From assembly GCF_900113685.1 (NCBI RefSeq), contig NZ_FOQG01000004.1:1-64000 (forward strand): 64,000 nt of DNA, read 5' to 3'. Shown piece by piece: positions 53,149 through 63,617 of the stretch (its first letter is position 1; every line of letters starts with the position of its first letter). Position numbers and translations under genes: made by a program. This DNA comes from Nocardioides psychrotolerans (GTDB lineage: Bacteria > Actinomycetota > Actinomycetes > Propionibacteriales > Nocardioidaceae). The notes below the pieces were generated by a model. The model saw nothing but the letters and a program-made list of their open reading frames with translations, had not been told where the DNA came from and made no database searches.

Positions 53149-53751
53149 GTGCCTGTTGACAGAGCTCTGCCCTCCGCTGCCTGTGCGCCCGTGGACGTGT
53201 TGCTCTCCGACGGCAGCCGCGGCGTCGTACGGCGGCTGTCGCCGACCGATGGCCCGGCGTTGCACGTGCTCCACGAGAGCGTGTCCGACGAGGCCCTGCG
53301 GCTGCGCTTCTTCAGCGTGGCCCGGGTGGCGGCGCACCACTACGTGGACCATGTCCTGCGGGACCCGCGGACGCTGGCGATGGTGGCTGAGGTGGAGGGG
53401 CGACTCGTGGCCCTGGCCACGGCCGAGCCGCTGGGCGCCGACATCAGCGAGGTGGCGTTCCTGGTGGCCGACGACTTCCACGGACGCGGTCTCGGCACGC
53501 TGCTCCTGGAGCACCTGGCCGCGACGGCTTGCCGCGTGGGCATCGCACGTTTCGAGGCCGACGTGCTCCCGGAGAACCACGACATGCTGCGCGTCTTCGA
53601 GGACGCGGGGTTCGAGGTCGTACGACGGACCGACTCAGGGGTGGTCCTGGTCGAGATGAGCACCTCCGGCACCATCACGCAGAAGCAGGCGGCGGCGAAG
53701 CGTGAGCGCCGGGCTGAAGCGAAGTCGGTGTGGTCGCCGCTGATGCCCTGA
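53149..53751 (+). CDS. GNAT-family acetyltransferase
   Basis: The protein has 200 residues from GTG 53149. The GNAT core reads VAFLVADDFHGRGLGTLLLE (acetyl-CoA loop R-G-x-G) and FEADVLPENHDMLRVFEDAG. The first part, RRLSPTDGPALHVLHESVSD with EALRLRFF, matches the acetyltransferase domain of Pat-type protein lysine acetylases that are fused to a CoA-ligase-like part; here that part is absent. The start is uncertain: upstream codons to 52912 are open but without similarity. Confidence 0.82.
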   Translation: MPVDRALPSAACAPVDVLLSDGSRGVVRRLSPTDGPALHVLHESVSDEALRLRFFSVARVAAHHYVDHVLRDPRTLAMVAEVEGRLVALATAEPLGADISEVAFLVADDFHGRGLGTLLLEHLAATACRVGIARFEADVLPENHDMLRVFEDAGFEVVRRTDSGVVLVEMSTSGTITQKQAAAKRERRAEAKSVWSPLMP

Positions 53752-53776
53752 CCGTGGGCAGCGACCGGCCTGCCGC

Positions 53777-54496
53777 TCAGGTCGAGCGAGCGTGCTTCGC
53801 CAGGTCGCCGGCGACGGCCGCGGCGTGCGTTTGCAGGCTCTCGGCGATCCCCGGGCGCCGGTCGCCGATCCGGAAGGTCGGCCCGGAGACCCCGAGCGCC
53901 GCGACGACCGTGCCGTCGCCGCTGTGGACGGGCACCGCGATGCCGTCCAGGCCCTCCTCGAGCTCGCCGCGCGTGAGGGCGTAGCCGCGCTCGAGGGTCT
54001 CCTCGAGGTCTCGCTCCAGGGCAGCGTGGGTCGCGACGGTGAACGGCGTCCGCCGCTCCAGCCTCCCTGACGGAGGGCGTACGACGCCCCACGCGAGCAT
54101 CACCTTGCCGAGCGCGGAGCAGTGGTTGGGCACCTCCATGTCCACCCAGTTGACCGAGCCGATCACGAACCGGGCATCGACCTGGTCCACGTGGACGACG
54201 TCCGAGCCTCGGGCCACCGCCAGGTTGACGGTCTCCCCGGTCTGGGTGGCGAGGTCCTCCAGGTGGGTGTGGGCGACGCGGACCAGCGCCTCGACCCGGT
54301 CGAAACGTGCGGCGTAGTCGGCGAACAGCCGGCCGCCCCGGTAGGCGCCACCGCTCTCCCGTTCGACCAGGCCGCCGAGCTCGAGCGCGCCCAGCAGCCG
54401 CGACACGGTCGAGCGGGGGAGCCCCGTGGCGGCGACCAGGTCGGAGTAGGTCAGGGGGCGCTGCGCGCGCACCACCAACGCGACCAGCGCGGTCAC
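53777..54496 (-). CDS. IclR-family transcriptional regulator (first of two)
   Basis: From GTG 54496 the protein has 239 residues: an IclR winged helix (RPLTYSDLVAATGLPRSTVS, RLLGALELGGLVERES) and an effector domain (NLAVARGSDVVHVDQVDARF to VAALGVSGPTFRIGDRRPG). The family-typical start (A-G-T-Q-S-V-D-R) lies in frame just upstream but has no ATG/GTG/TTG. A perfect AGGAGG at 54529-54534 is spaced for an ATC codon at 54521-54523, which would give 248 residues. It is divergent from the Rieske ferredoxin gene, with a 17-bp palindrome between them, so it probably regulates the choline/betaine demethylation genes. Confidence 0.88.
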   Translation of the reverse strand: MTALVALVVRAQRPLTYSDLVAATGLPRSTVSRLLGALELGGLVERESGGAYRGGRLFADYAARFDRVEALVRVAHTHLEDLATQTGETVNLAVARGSDVVHVDQVDARFVIGSVNWVDMEVPNHCSALGKVMLAWGVVRPPSGRLERRTPFTVATHAALERDLEETLERGYALTRGELEEGLDGIAVPVHSGDGTVVAALGVSGPTFRIGDRRPGIAESLQTHAAAVAGDLAKHARST

Positions 54497-54520
54497 GCGG
54501 TCGACGGACTGGGTGCCGGC

Positions 54521-54534
54521 GATGAATGCCTCCT
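54521..54534 (-). promoter_or_regulatory. Strong ribosome-binding site before a possible non-AUG (ATC) start
   Basis: On the minus strand AGGAGG (54534-54529) is followed after five bases by ATC (54523-54521), in frame with the IclR gene and giving the conserved IAGTQSVDR N-terminus. No standard start codon occupies this position. Confidence 0.45.
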
Positions 54535-54572
54535 GGGAGGAAGGGACTGTTGAATCGCATTATAGAACAGAG

Positions 54573-54589
54573 GTTCCATATTATGGAAC
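54573..54589. promoter_or_regulatory. 17-bp perfect palindrome, probable IclR operator
   Basis: GTTCCATA-T-TATGGAAC lies in the gap between the first IclR gene and the Rieske ferredoxin gene, 50 bp upstream of the ATC start (77 bp from the GTG). IclR proteins bind TGGAA/TTCCA-type palindromes, so this is a strong operator candidate for autoregulation and for the plus-strand oxygenase genes. Confidence 0.65.
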
Positions 54590-54760
54590 TGTTGCCCAGT
54601 TTGGGGAACAACGTTTGTGCAGGTGGGAGGTGGTTTGCCCACCTCTGCTCCCATCAGGCGAATTCCTGAACTCGACCCCCTGTTGTGGTGCATCATGGGT
54701 TGACAGGCCCGGCCTTCGGCCGCAGGCTCGGGTCATCACCACCAGCACCCTGGAGTCCTC

Positions 54761-55111
54761 ATGCAGTTCGTGTGTGCCCTCGACGACGTCCCGGTGGGCG
54801 AGGGGGTGCGGATCACGTCGGTGACGCCGCCGATCGCGGTGTTCCGGACCGAGGATGACGACGTCTACGCCATCGACGACACGTGCACCCACCAGGACGC
54901 CTCGCTGGCCGACGGCTGGCTCGAGGGCTGCTGGGTGGAGTGCCCACTGCACGCGTCGCGATTCGACCTGCGCACCGGCCTGGTCGACCAGCCGCCGGCC
55001 AAGCGACCCGTCCGGGTGCACGTTGCCACGGTGCGTGACGGCGGGATCTGGGTCGAGCTGTCCGGCGAGGTGCCGCACCTCCCGCCGGGTGTGACGTTGG
55101 AGGCCGGGTGA
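54761..55111 (+). CDS. Rieske-type [2Fe-2S] ferredoxin
   Basis: This 116-residue soluble ferredoxin has both Rieske cluster pairs, DDTCTHQDASLADGWLEG (C-x-H) and WVECPLHASRFDLRTG (C-x-x-H), at about residues 47-70. It carries electrons from the reductase encoded by the overlapping next gene to the Rieske oxygenase two genes downstream. ATG 54761 is near the natural N-terminus (MQFVCALDDVPVGEG). Confidence 0.93.
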   Translation: MQFVCALDDVPVGEGVRITSVTPPIAVFRTEDDDVYAIDDTCTHQDASLADGWLEGCWVECPLHASRFDLRTGLVDQPPAKRPVRVHVATVRDGGIWVELSGEVPHLPPGVTLEAG

Positions 55112-56307
55112 TGGCCGCCCCTCGCAGGCTCCTGGTGGTCGGCGCCTCGCTGGCGGGCCACGCGGCCGCCCGGGCCCTGCGCGGCGCCGGTTTCGACGGC
55201 GACGTCGTGATGATCGGCGACGAACGGCATCGGCCCTACGACCGCCCGCCGCTGTCCAAGGGCTTCCTCGCCGGCACCACCAGCGTCGAGGACCTCTCCC
55301 TCGAGGACCACGATGGGGACCTCGGCCTCGACTGGCGGCTGGGGGTCCGCGCCGTCGCGCTGGATCCCGGCACCCGCACCGTGACCCTGGCGGACGGAGA
55401 CACGCTCACTGGCGATGCGGTCGTGATCGCCACCGGCTCCCGCGCGCGGACCCTGCCGCCGGGCCTCGGCGGCGAGCAGCGCGGCGTCCACACGCTGCGC
55501 ACGCTCGACGACGCCGTCGCCCTGCGCGCCGAGCTGCTGCCCGGTGCCCGTCTGGTGCTCGTCGGCGCCGGGTTCGTGGGCGCCGAGATCGCCGCGACCG
55601 CCCGGACGCTCGGGCTCGACGTGACCCTGGTGGAGGCGGCCGCCGGCCCCCTGGCGGGACCGCTGGGCTCGGAGGTCGGCGCGATGGTCGCGCGCCTGCA
55701 CGCGGCCCACGGCGTCCCGCTCCTGTGCGGCACTCCCGTCGCGCGACTCACCGGCCGCACGAGGGTCGAGGGGGTCGAGCTGGCCGACGGACGGCACCTG
55801 CCGGCCGACGTCGTGGTGGTCGGGATCGGCTCGGTCGCCTCGGTCGACTGGCTGGCGGGCTCCGGTCTGGACCTCGCGGGGCCCACGGGCGGGCTCGGCT
55901 GCGACGCTGTGGGCTTCACCGGTGCGCCCGGTGTCTACGGGGTCGGCGACTGCTCCGCCTGGCACGACGCCGTGTGCGGCGCGCAGCACCGGGTCGAGCA
56001 CTGGACCGACTCCCACGAGCGGCCCCGCCGGGCGGTGGACGCGCTGCTCGCAGGCGCAGGTGCAGGCGTGGCGGCGCCGCTGCCCGCGCCGTACTTCTGG
56101 AGCGAGCAGTATGGCGTCCACATCCAGTTCGCCGGCCACCGCTTCGGCGACGAGACCGTCACGATCGAGGCGGGCAGCCCGGAGACCTGCGACGTGCTCG
56201 CGGTCTATCGGCGCGGCGGCAAGGCCACCGCCGTGCTCGGCATGAACCAGCCCCGGCTCTTCGGCCGCCTGCGGCGCTCGCTCGTCGCCCTTCCCGTTGC
56301 CGTATGA
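55108..56307 (+). CDS. FAD-dependent ferredoxin reductase
   Basis: This 399-residue reductase of the rubredoxin/putidaredoxin-reductase type has an FAD motif LLVVGASLAGHAAARALRGA near residue 8. A segment RPYDRPPLSKGFLAGTTSVE follows, then the NAD-binding motif LVLVGAGFVGAEIAATARTL near 150, and FAD contact GVYGVGDCSAW. GTG 55108 or ATG 55111 overlaps the ferredoxin stop. It transfers electrons from NAD(P)H to the Rieske ferredoxin. This differs from the single-protein GbcB reductase of pseudomonads. Confidence 0.93.
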   Translation: MMAAPRRLLVVGASLAGHAAARALRGAGFDGDVVMIGDERHRPYDRPPLSKGFLAGTTSVEDLSLEDHDGDLGLDWRLGVRAVALDPGTRTVTLADGDTLTGDAVVIATGSRARTLPPGLGGEQRGVHTLRTLDDAVALRAELLPGARLVLVGAGFVGAEIAATARTLGLDVTLVEAAAGPLAGPLGSEVGAMVARLHAAHGVPLLCGTPVARLTGRTRVEGVELADGRHLPADVVVVGIGSVASVDWLAGSGLDLAGPTGGLGCDAVGFTGAPGVYGVGDCSAWHDAVCGAQHRVEHWTDSHERPRRAVDALLAGAGAGVAAPLPAPYFWSEQYGVHIQFAGHRFGDETVTIEAGSPETCDVLAVYRRGGKATAVLGMNQPRLFGRLRRSLVALPVAV

Positions 56308-56326
56308 CGCCGACCCAGGAGACCCC

Positions 56327-57496
56327 GTGACCACCACGCCCGACGCCACCACCGCCCCGGCGGGGGAGTCCAGCCTGATCCCGACTCTGCCGGGGGCGGC
56401 CTACGTCGATCCGGCGGTCTTCGACCGCGAGTGCGAGCGGATCTTCGAGGACATGTGGTTCTGCGCGGCGCACGAGAGCGACCTGCCCGGGCCGGGTGCG
56501 TTCCGCACCGTGCAGGTGGGGCGAGAGTCGATCCTGCTCACCCGTTCGCGCCGCGGTGAGCTCCGCGCCTTCTACAACGTCTGCCGGCACCGGGGTGCGC
56601 GCATCTGTCTCGAGGACTCCGGTGAGAAGGCGCGTTCGTTCCAGTGCCCCTACCACGCCTGGACCTACGACTTCGACGGCAGGCTGATCGCGGCGCCCAA
56701 CCTCACGAAGATGCCCGACATCGACCGCGTCGACTACGGCCTGCGCGCCGTGCACGTCCGCTCCTGGATGGGCTACGTGTGGGTGTCGCTGGCTGCTGTC
56801 CCACCGAGCTTCGAGGACACCGTCGAGGCAGAGGTGGTGGCCCGCCTCGGGACCGTCGACAACATCGCCACCTACGACATCGCCTCGCTGAGCATCGGAC
56901 GGCGGATCACCTACGAGGTGAAGGCCAACTGGAAGCTGATCGTCGAGAACTTCATGGAGTGCTACCACTGCGCGACCATCCATCCCGAGCTCACCGAGGT
57001 GTTGCCGGAGTTCGCCGACGGCCTGGCAGCGCAGTACTTCGTCGATCACGGCGCCGAGTTCGGCGAGGACATCAAGGGCTTCACCATCGACGGCTCCGAG
57101 GGCCTGGGGGTGCTCCCCGGGCTCGACGAGTACCGCGACCGGAAGTACTACGCGATCACGATCAAGCCGCAGGTCTTCGTCAACCTGGTGCCCGACCACG
57201 TGATCTGGCACCGGATGTATCCCCTCTCGGAGCAGCTCACGATCGTCGAGTGCGACTGGCTCTACACCCCCGACGTCGTGACCTCCGGTCGCGACGTGAG
57301 CGCGTCCGTGGAGCTGTTCCACCGGGTCAACCAGCAGGACTTCGAGGCTTGCGAGCGGACCCAGCCCTCGATGTCCTCGCGCCTCTACCGCGACGGCGGC
57401 GTGCTCGTCCCCAGCGAGCACCACATCGGCGAATTCCACGCCTGGGTCACCGCCCGGACCGACTCTCAGAAGGCCGACTCTCAGGAGGGCGGCTGA
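56327..57496 (+). CDS. Rieske oxygenase alpha subunit, glycine-betaine demethylase-like (GbcA type)
   Basis: The oxygenase has 389 residues from GTG 56327, preceded by AGGAGA. The Rieske cluster is held by NVCRHRGARICLEDSG and FQCPYHAWTYDFDG (about residues 86-115). The mononuclear iron site is in NWKLIVENFMECYHCATIHP and ELTEVL (about 205-232). The ECYHC variant is typical of quaternary-amine demethylases (glycine betaine, stachydrine, carnitine-like) rather than arene dioxygenases. Together with betA/betB-like genes downstream, the substrate is most likely glycine betaine, with dimethylglycine and formaldehyde as products (inference). Confidence 0.88.
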   Translation: MTTTPDATTAPAGESSLIPTLPGAAYVDPAVFDRECERIFEDMWFCAAHESDLPGPGAFRTVQVGRESILLTRSRRGELRAFYNVCRHRGARICLEDSGEKARSFQCPYHAWTYDFDGRLIAAPNLTKMPDIDRVDYGLRAVHVRSWMGYVWVSLAAVPPSFEDTVEAEVVARLGTVDNIATYDIASLSIGRRITYEVKANWKLIVENFMECYHCATIHPELTEVLPEFADGLAAQYFVDHGAEFGEDIKGFTIDGSEGLGVLPGLDEYRDRKYYAITIKPQVFVNLVPDHVIWHRMYPLSEQLTIVECDWLYTPDVVTSGRDVSASVELFHRVNQQDFEACERTQPSMSSRLYRDGGVLVPSEHHIGEFHAWVTARTDSQKADSQEGG

Positions 57497-57520
57497 GCCA
57501 GGTGGCCACAGGTCGCGCGA

Positions 57521-58411
57521 TCAGTCGAAGACCACGACGCGCGAGCGGTCGAGGAACAGGCGCGACTCGGTGTGCCAGCGCACGGCCTGGGCGAGGACCC
57601 GGGCCTCGACGTCCCGGCCGGCCTGGACCATCTCGTCGGGGGTGGTGCGGTGGTCGATGCGGACGACGTCCTGCTCGATGATCGGACCCTCGTCCAGGGC
57701 CGGGGTGACGTAGTGGGCGGTGGCGCCGATCAGCTTGACGCCCCGGTCGTGCGCCTGGTGGTAGGGCCTGGCGCCCTTGAAGCTCGGCAGGAACGAGTGG
57801 TGGATGTTGATGATCCGGCCGTCGAGCTTCGAGCAGGTCTCGTCGGAGAGCACCTGCATGTAGCGGGCCAGCACGACCAGGTCGACCCGCTCGGTCTCCA
57901 CCAGGGACAGCAGCCGGGTCTCGGCCGCGGGCTTCGTCGACGCCGTGACCGGGACGTGGTGGAACGGCACGTCGTAGGTCGAGGTGAGCCGCTCGTAGTC
58001 GCGGTGGTTGGACACGACGCCCGCGATGTCGATGTTGAGCACGCCGGTGCTGTGCCGGAACAACAGGTCGTTGAGGCAGTGCCCGAACTTGGAGACCAGG
58101 ATCAGGGTCCGGTAGGGCGCCGTGGCCGCGACGAGCTGCCACGACATCGCGTGCGCCTGGGCGACACCCACGAACGAGCTCCTCAGCGCTTCGAGCGCGA
58201 CGTCGGGCGCCTCGAACTCGACGCGCATGAAGAAGCGTTGGGTGGCTGGGTCGTCGAACTGCTGCGAGTCGGTGATGTTCCCCCGGTGCGCGACCAGCCA
58301 GGTGGACACCGCGTGCACCAGGCCGAAGTGGTTGTCGCAGGCGAGCGTCAGCACGTAGACGTGTCCGGAGCGCGGGGTCATCGGAAAAGACTGCGGCACG
58401 TGTTGCTTCAT
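57521..58411 (-). CDS. purU: Formyltetrahydrofolate deformylase
   Basis: The 296-residue PurU has an N-terminal ACT domain (about residues 10-90: GHVYVLTLACDNHFGLVHAV) and a formyl-transferase-like catalytic domain. The latter contains NIHHSFLPSFKGARPYHQAH (the N-x-H active site) and IGATAHYVTPALDEGPIIEQ (the catalytic Asp). It releases formate from 10-formyl-THF. Next to a demethylase it probably recycles the one-carbon units from betaine methyl groups. ATG 58411 is preferred over the TTG two codons upstream. It is divergent from the second IclR gene, with an operator-like repeat between them. Confidence 0.93.
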   Translation of the reverse strand: MKQHVPQSFPMTPRSGHVYVLTLACDNHFGLVHAVSTWLVAHRGNITDSQQFDDPATQRFFMRVEFEAPDVALEALRSSFVGVAQAHAMSWQLVAATAPYRTLILVSKFGHCLNDLLFRHSTGVLNIDIAGVVSNHRDYERLTSTYDVPFHHVPVTASTKPAAETRLLSLVETERVDLVVLARYMQVLSDETCSKLDGRIINIHHSFLPSFKGARPYHQAHDRGVKLIGATAHYVTPALDEGPIIEQDVVRIDHRTTPDEMVQAGRDVEARVLAQAVRWHTESRLFLDRSRVVVFD

Positions 58412-58420
58412 ACGCAAGTA

Positions 58421-58437
58421 GTTGCATAATAAGCAAC
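58421..58437. promoter_or_regulatory. GTTGC-N7-GCAAC operator candidate between purU and IclR genes
   Basis: GTTGC-ATAATAA-GCAAC lies 9 bp upstream of the purU start and 21 bp upstream of the second IclR start. A related motif precedes the aldehyde dehydrogenase gene (59282-59306), which suggests that both are sites of the same IclR regulator. The AT-rich centre may also hold a promoter -10 element. Confidence 0.55.
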
Positions 58438-58458
58438 AACTAGGGAGCGGAGGACGTC

Positions 58459-59217
58459 ATGGGCACGGTGCAGTCGGTCGACCGGGCGTTGCAGATCCTC
58501 GAGATCCTCGCACGCGACGGCGAGAGGGGGGTGACCGAGATCGCCGGTCAGCTCGACGTCCACAAGTCCACCGTGTCCCGACTGATCGACTCGCTCGCGG
58601 AGCGCGACCTCGTCGAGCAGAACGAGTCGCGTGGCAAGTACCGCCTCGGGGTCGGCATCCTGCGTCTGGCCGGCGCCACCACCGCGCGGCTCGACGTGGT
58701 GCAGGAGGCGCGCTCGCTGTCCAGGTCGTTGGCCGCGGCCACGGGGGAGACCGTCAACCTGGCCGTCCTCTCGGAGGGTGCCGCGCTGTACGTCGACCAG
58801 GTCGAGGCGACCTCTGCCGTGCAGTCGCACAACTGGGTCGGTCAGCGGATCCCGCTGCACGCCACGTCCAACGGCAAGGTGCTCCTCGCCGGGATGAGTG
58901 ACGACGAGGTGCGCGCCGTGCTCGCCGGTGAGCTGCCGGCCTACACGACGCGGACGGTCACCGACGTGGGCGAGGTGGTCGCGCAGCTCGCCGGCGTCCG
59001 TCACGACGGTTACGTCGTCGTGGTCGACGAGCTCGAGCACGGGCTGAGTGCCGTGGCGGCTCCGGTGCGCAACATCCACGGTGACGTGATCGCCTCGATG
59101 TCGGTCTCCGGGCCGACCTTCCGGTTCACCGCCGAGCTGGTCGATCGCGCCGGTGCCGAGCTGGTGCGCTGCGCGCTCGAGGTCTCGCGCCGCCTCGGCT
59201 GGCGCGACCTGACCTGA
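58459..59217 (+). CDS. IclR-family transcriptional regulator (second)
   Basis: This 252-residue regulator starts at ATG 58459 after a GGAGCGGAGG ribosome site (GTVQSVDRALQILEILARDG is the classical IclR N-terminus). The winged helix includes GVTEIAGQLDVHKSTVSRLI. The effector domain runs from about residue 80 (TARLDVVQEARSLSRSLAAA) to GDVIASMSVSGPTFRF. It lies between purU and the betB-betA-proVW-like genes, and probably represses both in the absence of a choline-pathway intermediate (inference). Confidence 0.94.
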   Translation: MGTVQSVDRALQILEILARDGERGVTEIAGQLDVHKSTVSRLIDSLAERDLVEQNESRGKYRLGVGILRLAGATTARLDVVQEARSLSRSLAAATGETVNLAVLSEGAALYVDQVEATSAVQSHNWVGQRIPLHATSNGKVLLAGMSDDEVRAVLAGELPAYTTRTVTDVGEVVAQLAGVRHDGYVVVVDELEHGLSAVAAPVRNIHGDVIASMSVSGPTFRFTAELVDRAGAELVRCALEVSRRLGWRDLT

Positions 59218-59281
59218 GGGAAGCGGGTCGGGATCGTTCCCACTCGTCATTCCCGAGAAACGAAGAGTTGCGTAGAATGCC

Positions 59282-59306
59282 GCATGTTGCGCCATCCGCA
59301 ACATGC
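59282..59306. promoter_or_regulatory. 10-bp inverted repeat upstream of betaine-aldehyde dehydrogenase gene
   Basis: GCATGTTGCG (59282-59291) and CGCAACATGC (59297-59306) form perfect arms around CCATC. It sits 26 bp upstream of the dehydrogenase ATG. It contains the same GTTGC/GCAAC halves as the purU-IclR site, and another GTTGCG occurs at 59267. Probable IclR operator; an RNA hairpin is also possible. Confidence 0.6.
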
Positions 59307-59332
59307 AGACACGGAGAGAAGGGCAGCAGGAC

Positions 59333-60828
<1,496 letters not shown>

Positions 60829-60829
<1 letters not shown>

Positions 60830-62559
60830 TGGCCGGCGCGCGGTCCTTCGACGTCGTCATCGTCGGGGGTGGATCAGCGGGCTCCGTGCTCGCCAACCGG
60901 CTCAGTGTCGACCCCGCCACCAGCGTCCTGGTCCTCGAGGCGGGCCGCAGTGACTCGCGGCTCGACCCGTTCATCCACATGCCGGCCGCGCTGCCCTACC
61001 CGATCGGCAACCGGCTCTACGACTGGAAGTACGAGTCCGAGCCGGAGCCGCACATGAACGGGCGCCGGGTCTACCACGCCCGGGGCAAGGTGCTCGGCGG
61101 CTCCAGCAGCATCAACGGGATGATCTTCCAGCGTGGCAACCCGCTCGACTTCGAGCGCTGGGCGGCCGATGCAGGCATGAAGGAGTGGGACTTCGCCCAC
61201 TGCCTGCCCTACTTCAAGCGGATGGAGAACTGCCTGGCTGGTGCCGATGCCTGGCGCGGAGGCTCCGGCCCGCTGGTCCTCGAGCGCGGGCCCGCGACCA
61301 ACCCGTTGTTCGGCGCGTTCTTCGAGGCCGCCCAGCAGGCCGGCTACCCGCTCACCGACGACGTCAACGGCTACCGCCAGGAGGGCTTCGCGCCGTTCGA
61401 CCGCAACCTGCACCGCGGGCGCCGGCTCTCGGCCAGCCGTGCCTACCTGCACCCCGTAGCCAGCCGGCCCAACCTCACGGTCGAGACCCTCGCCCACGTC
61501 ACCGGGCTCACCCTGGACGGCGCCAGGGTCACCGGCGTCGACTACACCCGTGGCATCGGTCGGCGCGGCGCCCGCCGCAGCGTCCGCGCCGGTGAGGTCA
61601 TCCTCTGCGGCGGCGCGATCAACTCGCCCCAGCTGCTCCTGCTCTCCGGCATCGGCCCGAAGGCCGACCTCGAGCAGCTCGGCATCCCGGTGGTCGCGGA
61701 CCTGCCCGGCGTGGGTGCCAACCTCCAGGACCACCTCGAGGTCTACCTCCAGTACGCCTCGAAGCAACCCGTCTCGATCGGGCCCTGGCTCAAGCACCGG
61801 CACAAGCCGCGGATCGGCGCCGAGTGGCTGTTCCTGAGGCGCGGCGTGGGCGCGTCCAACCACTTCGAGGGCGGCGGCTTCATCCGCAGCAACGACCTGG
61901 TCGACTACCCCAACCAGATGTTCCACTTCCTGCCGATCGCGATCCGGTACGACGGGTCCCGGCCGGCCGCCGCGCACGGCTACCAGGTCCACGTCGGGCC
62001 GATGTACTCCGACGTGCGGGGCAACCTGACGCTGAAGAGCCGTGACCCCTTCCAGCACCCGGCGCTGCGGTTCAACTACCTGTCCACCGACAACGACCGC
62101 CGCGAGTGGATCGAGATGATCCGGGCCGCGCGGCGGATCATGAACCAGCCGGCGTTCGCGGCCTTCAACGACGGCGAGATCTCGCCGGGCCCGCGGGTCG
62201 AGACCGACCAGGAGATCCTGGACTGGGTCGCCGAGGACGCCGAGACCGCACTGCACCCGTCGTGCACCGCGCGGATGGGCATCGACGAGCTGAGCGTGCT
62301 CGACCCGGCCTCGATGCGGGTGCGCGGGGTGGACGGGCTGCGGGTCGTGGACGCCTCCTCCATGCCCTACGTCACCAACGGCAACATCTACGCACCGACG
62401 ATGATGCTCGCCGAGAAGGCGGCCGACCTGATCGCCGGCAATACCCCGTTGGCCCCGTCGGATGCGCCGTATTACCGCTACCGTGACGGTTCGCCGCTCT
62501 TCCCCCCGGGGGACCCCCGCAACCCGGCCGCGCCGGTGGCCAACGAGGAGACACCATGA
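60829..62559 (+). CDS. betA: Choline dehydrogenase (GMC oxidoreductase)
   Basis: This 576-residue FAD enzyme has the FAD motif [20 protein letters not shown] at residue 9. The GMC signature 1 is [20 protein letters not shown] and signature 2 is [20 protein letters not shown] with IGP. A conserved HPSCTARMG lies near residue 480, and the active-site segment is [20 protein letters not shown]. It oxidises choline to betaine aldehyde and feeds electrons to the respiratory chain. Length equals the usual BetA. It overlaps the betB-like stop and the transporter ATPase start, so the three are coupled. Confidence 0.92.
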
Positions 62560-63617
62560 GCGAGTCAAGCCCCGCGCTGCAGGTCGACGGCCTCTGGAAG
62601 ATCTTCGGCCAGCGGGCCGACAAGGTGATCGGCACGCCCGATGCCCTCCTCTCCCGTGCCGACCTGAAGGCCAAGAACGGCTGCGTCACCGCGGTCAAGG
62701 ACGTGTCCTTCGACGTCGCTCCGGGAGAGGTGTTCGTGGTGATGGGACTCTCGGGCTCCGGGAAGTCGACGCTGGTGCGCTGCCTCACCCGGCTGATCGA
62801 GCCCACGGCGGGACAGATCACGATCGACGGCGAGGACGTCACGAAGGCCTCGGAGTCCCAGCTGCGTGAGCTGCGCCGCCACAAGGTCTCCATGGTCTTC
62901 CAGCACTTCGGCCTGCTGCCGCACCGCCAGGTGATCGACAACGTGGCCTACGGCCTCGAGGTCCGCGGCGTCAAGAAGGCCCAGCGCCGCCAGCAGGCGG
63001 GGGACCTCGTCGACCTGGTGGGGCTCACCGGCTACGACGAGTCCTACCCCGACCAGCTCTCGGGCGGCATGCAGCAGCGGGTCGGCCTCGCGCGGGCGCT
63101 GGCCAACGACCCCGCGATCCTGCTGTTCGACGAGCCGTTCTCCGCGCTGGACCCGCTGATCCGCCGCGACATGCAGAACGAGGTCGTCCGTCTCCAGGCG
63201 GAGCTGAAGAAGACGATGGTCTTCGTCACCCATGACCTGCAGGAAGCCCTCAAGCTCGGTGACCGGATCCTGATCATGCGCGACGGCGAGATCGTCCAGA
63301 TCGGCAGGCCGGCCGAGGTGGTGGCCCGGCCGGTCGACGACTACGTCCGCGACTTCGTCAGCGACGTCCCGCGCTCGCACGTGCTCACCCTCGAGTACGT
63401 CATGCGCGCGCCGACTCCTGAGGACTCCCGCGAGGGGCCGGTCATGTCGATGGACACGATCGTGCGCCAGGCCGCGCAGGCGGCACTGGCCTCTGCGCAC
63501 CCCGTCCAGGTCGTCAGCGACGGGAAGCTCGTCGGGATCGTCGATGACGATGCCATCCTCCGCGTCGTCGTGGCCGAGGAGTCGGTCCCGACCGCACCCA
63601 CGAAGCAGGCCGTGTGA
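62556..63617 (+). CDS. proV: Glycine betaine/proline betaine ABC transporter ATP-binding protein
   Basis: This 353-residue ATPase of the ProV/OpuAA group has Walker [21 protein letters not shown] (about residue 65), Q-loop [20 protein letters not shown], signature [20 protein letters not shown] and Walker [15 protein letters not shown]. The C-terminal part (about 265-345) is a CBS-like module that senses ionic strength in relatives, here shortened. It overlaps the betA stop (ATGA) and the start of the permease gene. It supplies choline or betaine to the pathway encoded just upstream. Confidence 0.93.
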   Translation: MSESSPALQVDGLWKIFGQRADKVIGTPDALLSRADLKAKNGCVTAVKDVSFDVAPGEVFVVMGLSGSGKSTLVRCLTRLIEPTAGQITIDGEDVTKASESQLRELRRHKVSMVFQHFGLLPHRQVIDNVAYGLEVRGVKKAQRRQQAGDLVDLVGLTGYDESYPDQLSGGMQQRVGLARALANDPAILLFDEPFSALDPLIRRDMQNEVVRLQAELKKTMVFVTHDLQEALKLGDRILIMRDGEIVQIGRPAEVVARPVDDYVRDFVSDVPRSHVLTLEYVMRAPTPEDSREGPVMSMDTIVRQAAQAALASAHPVQVVSDGKLVGIVDDDAILRVVVAEESVPTAPTKQAV

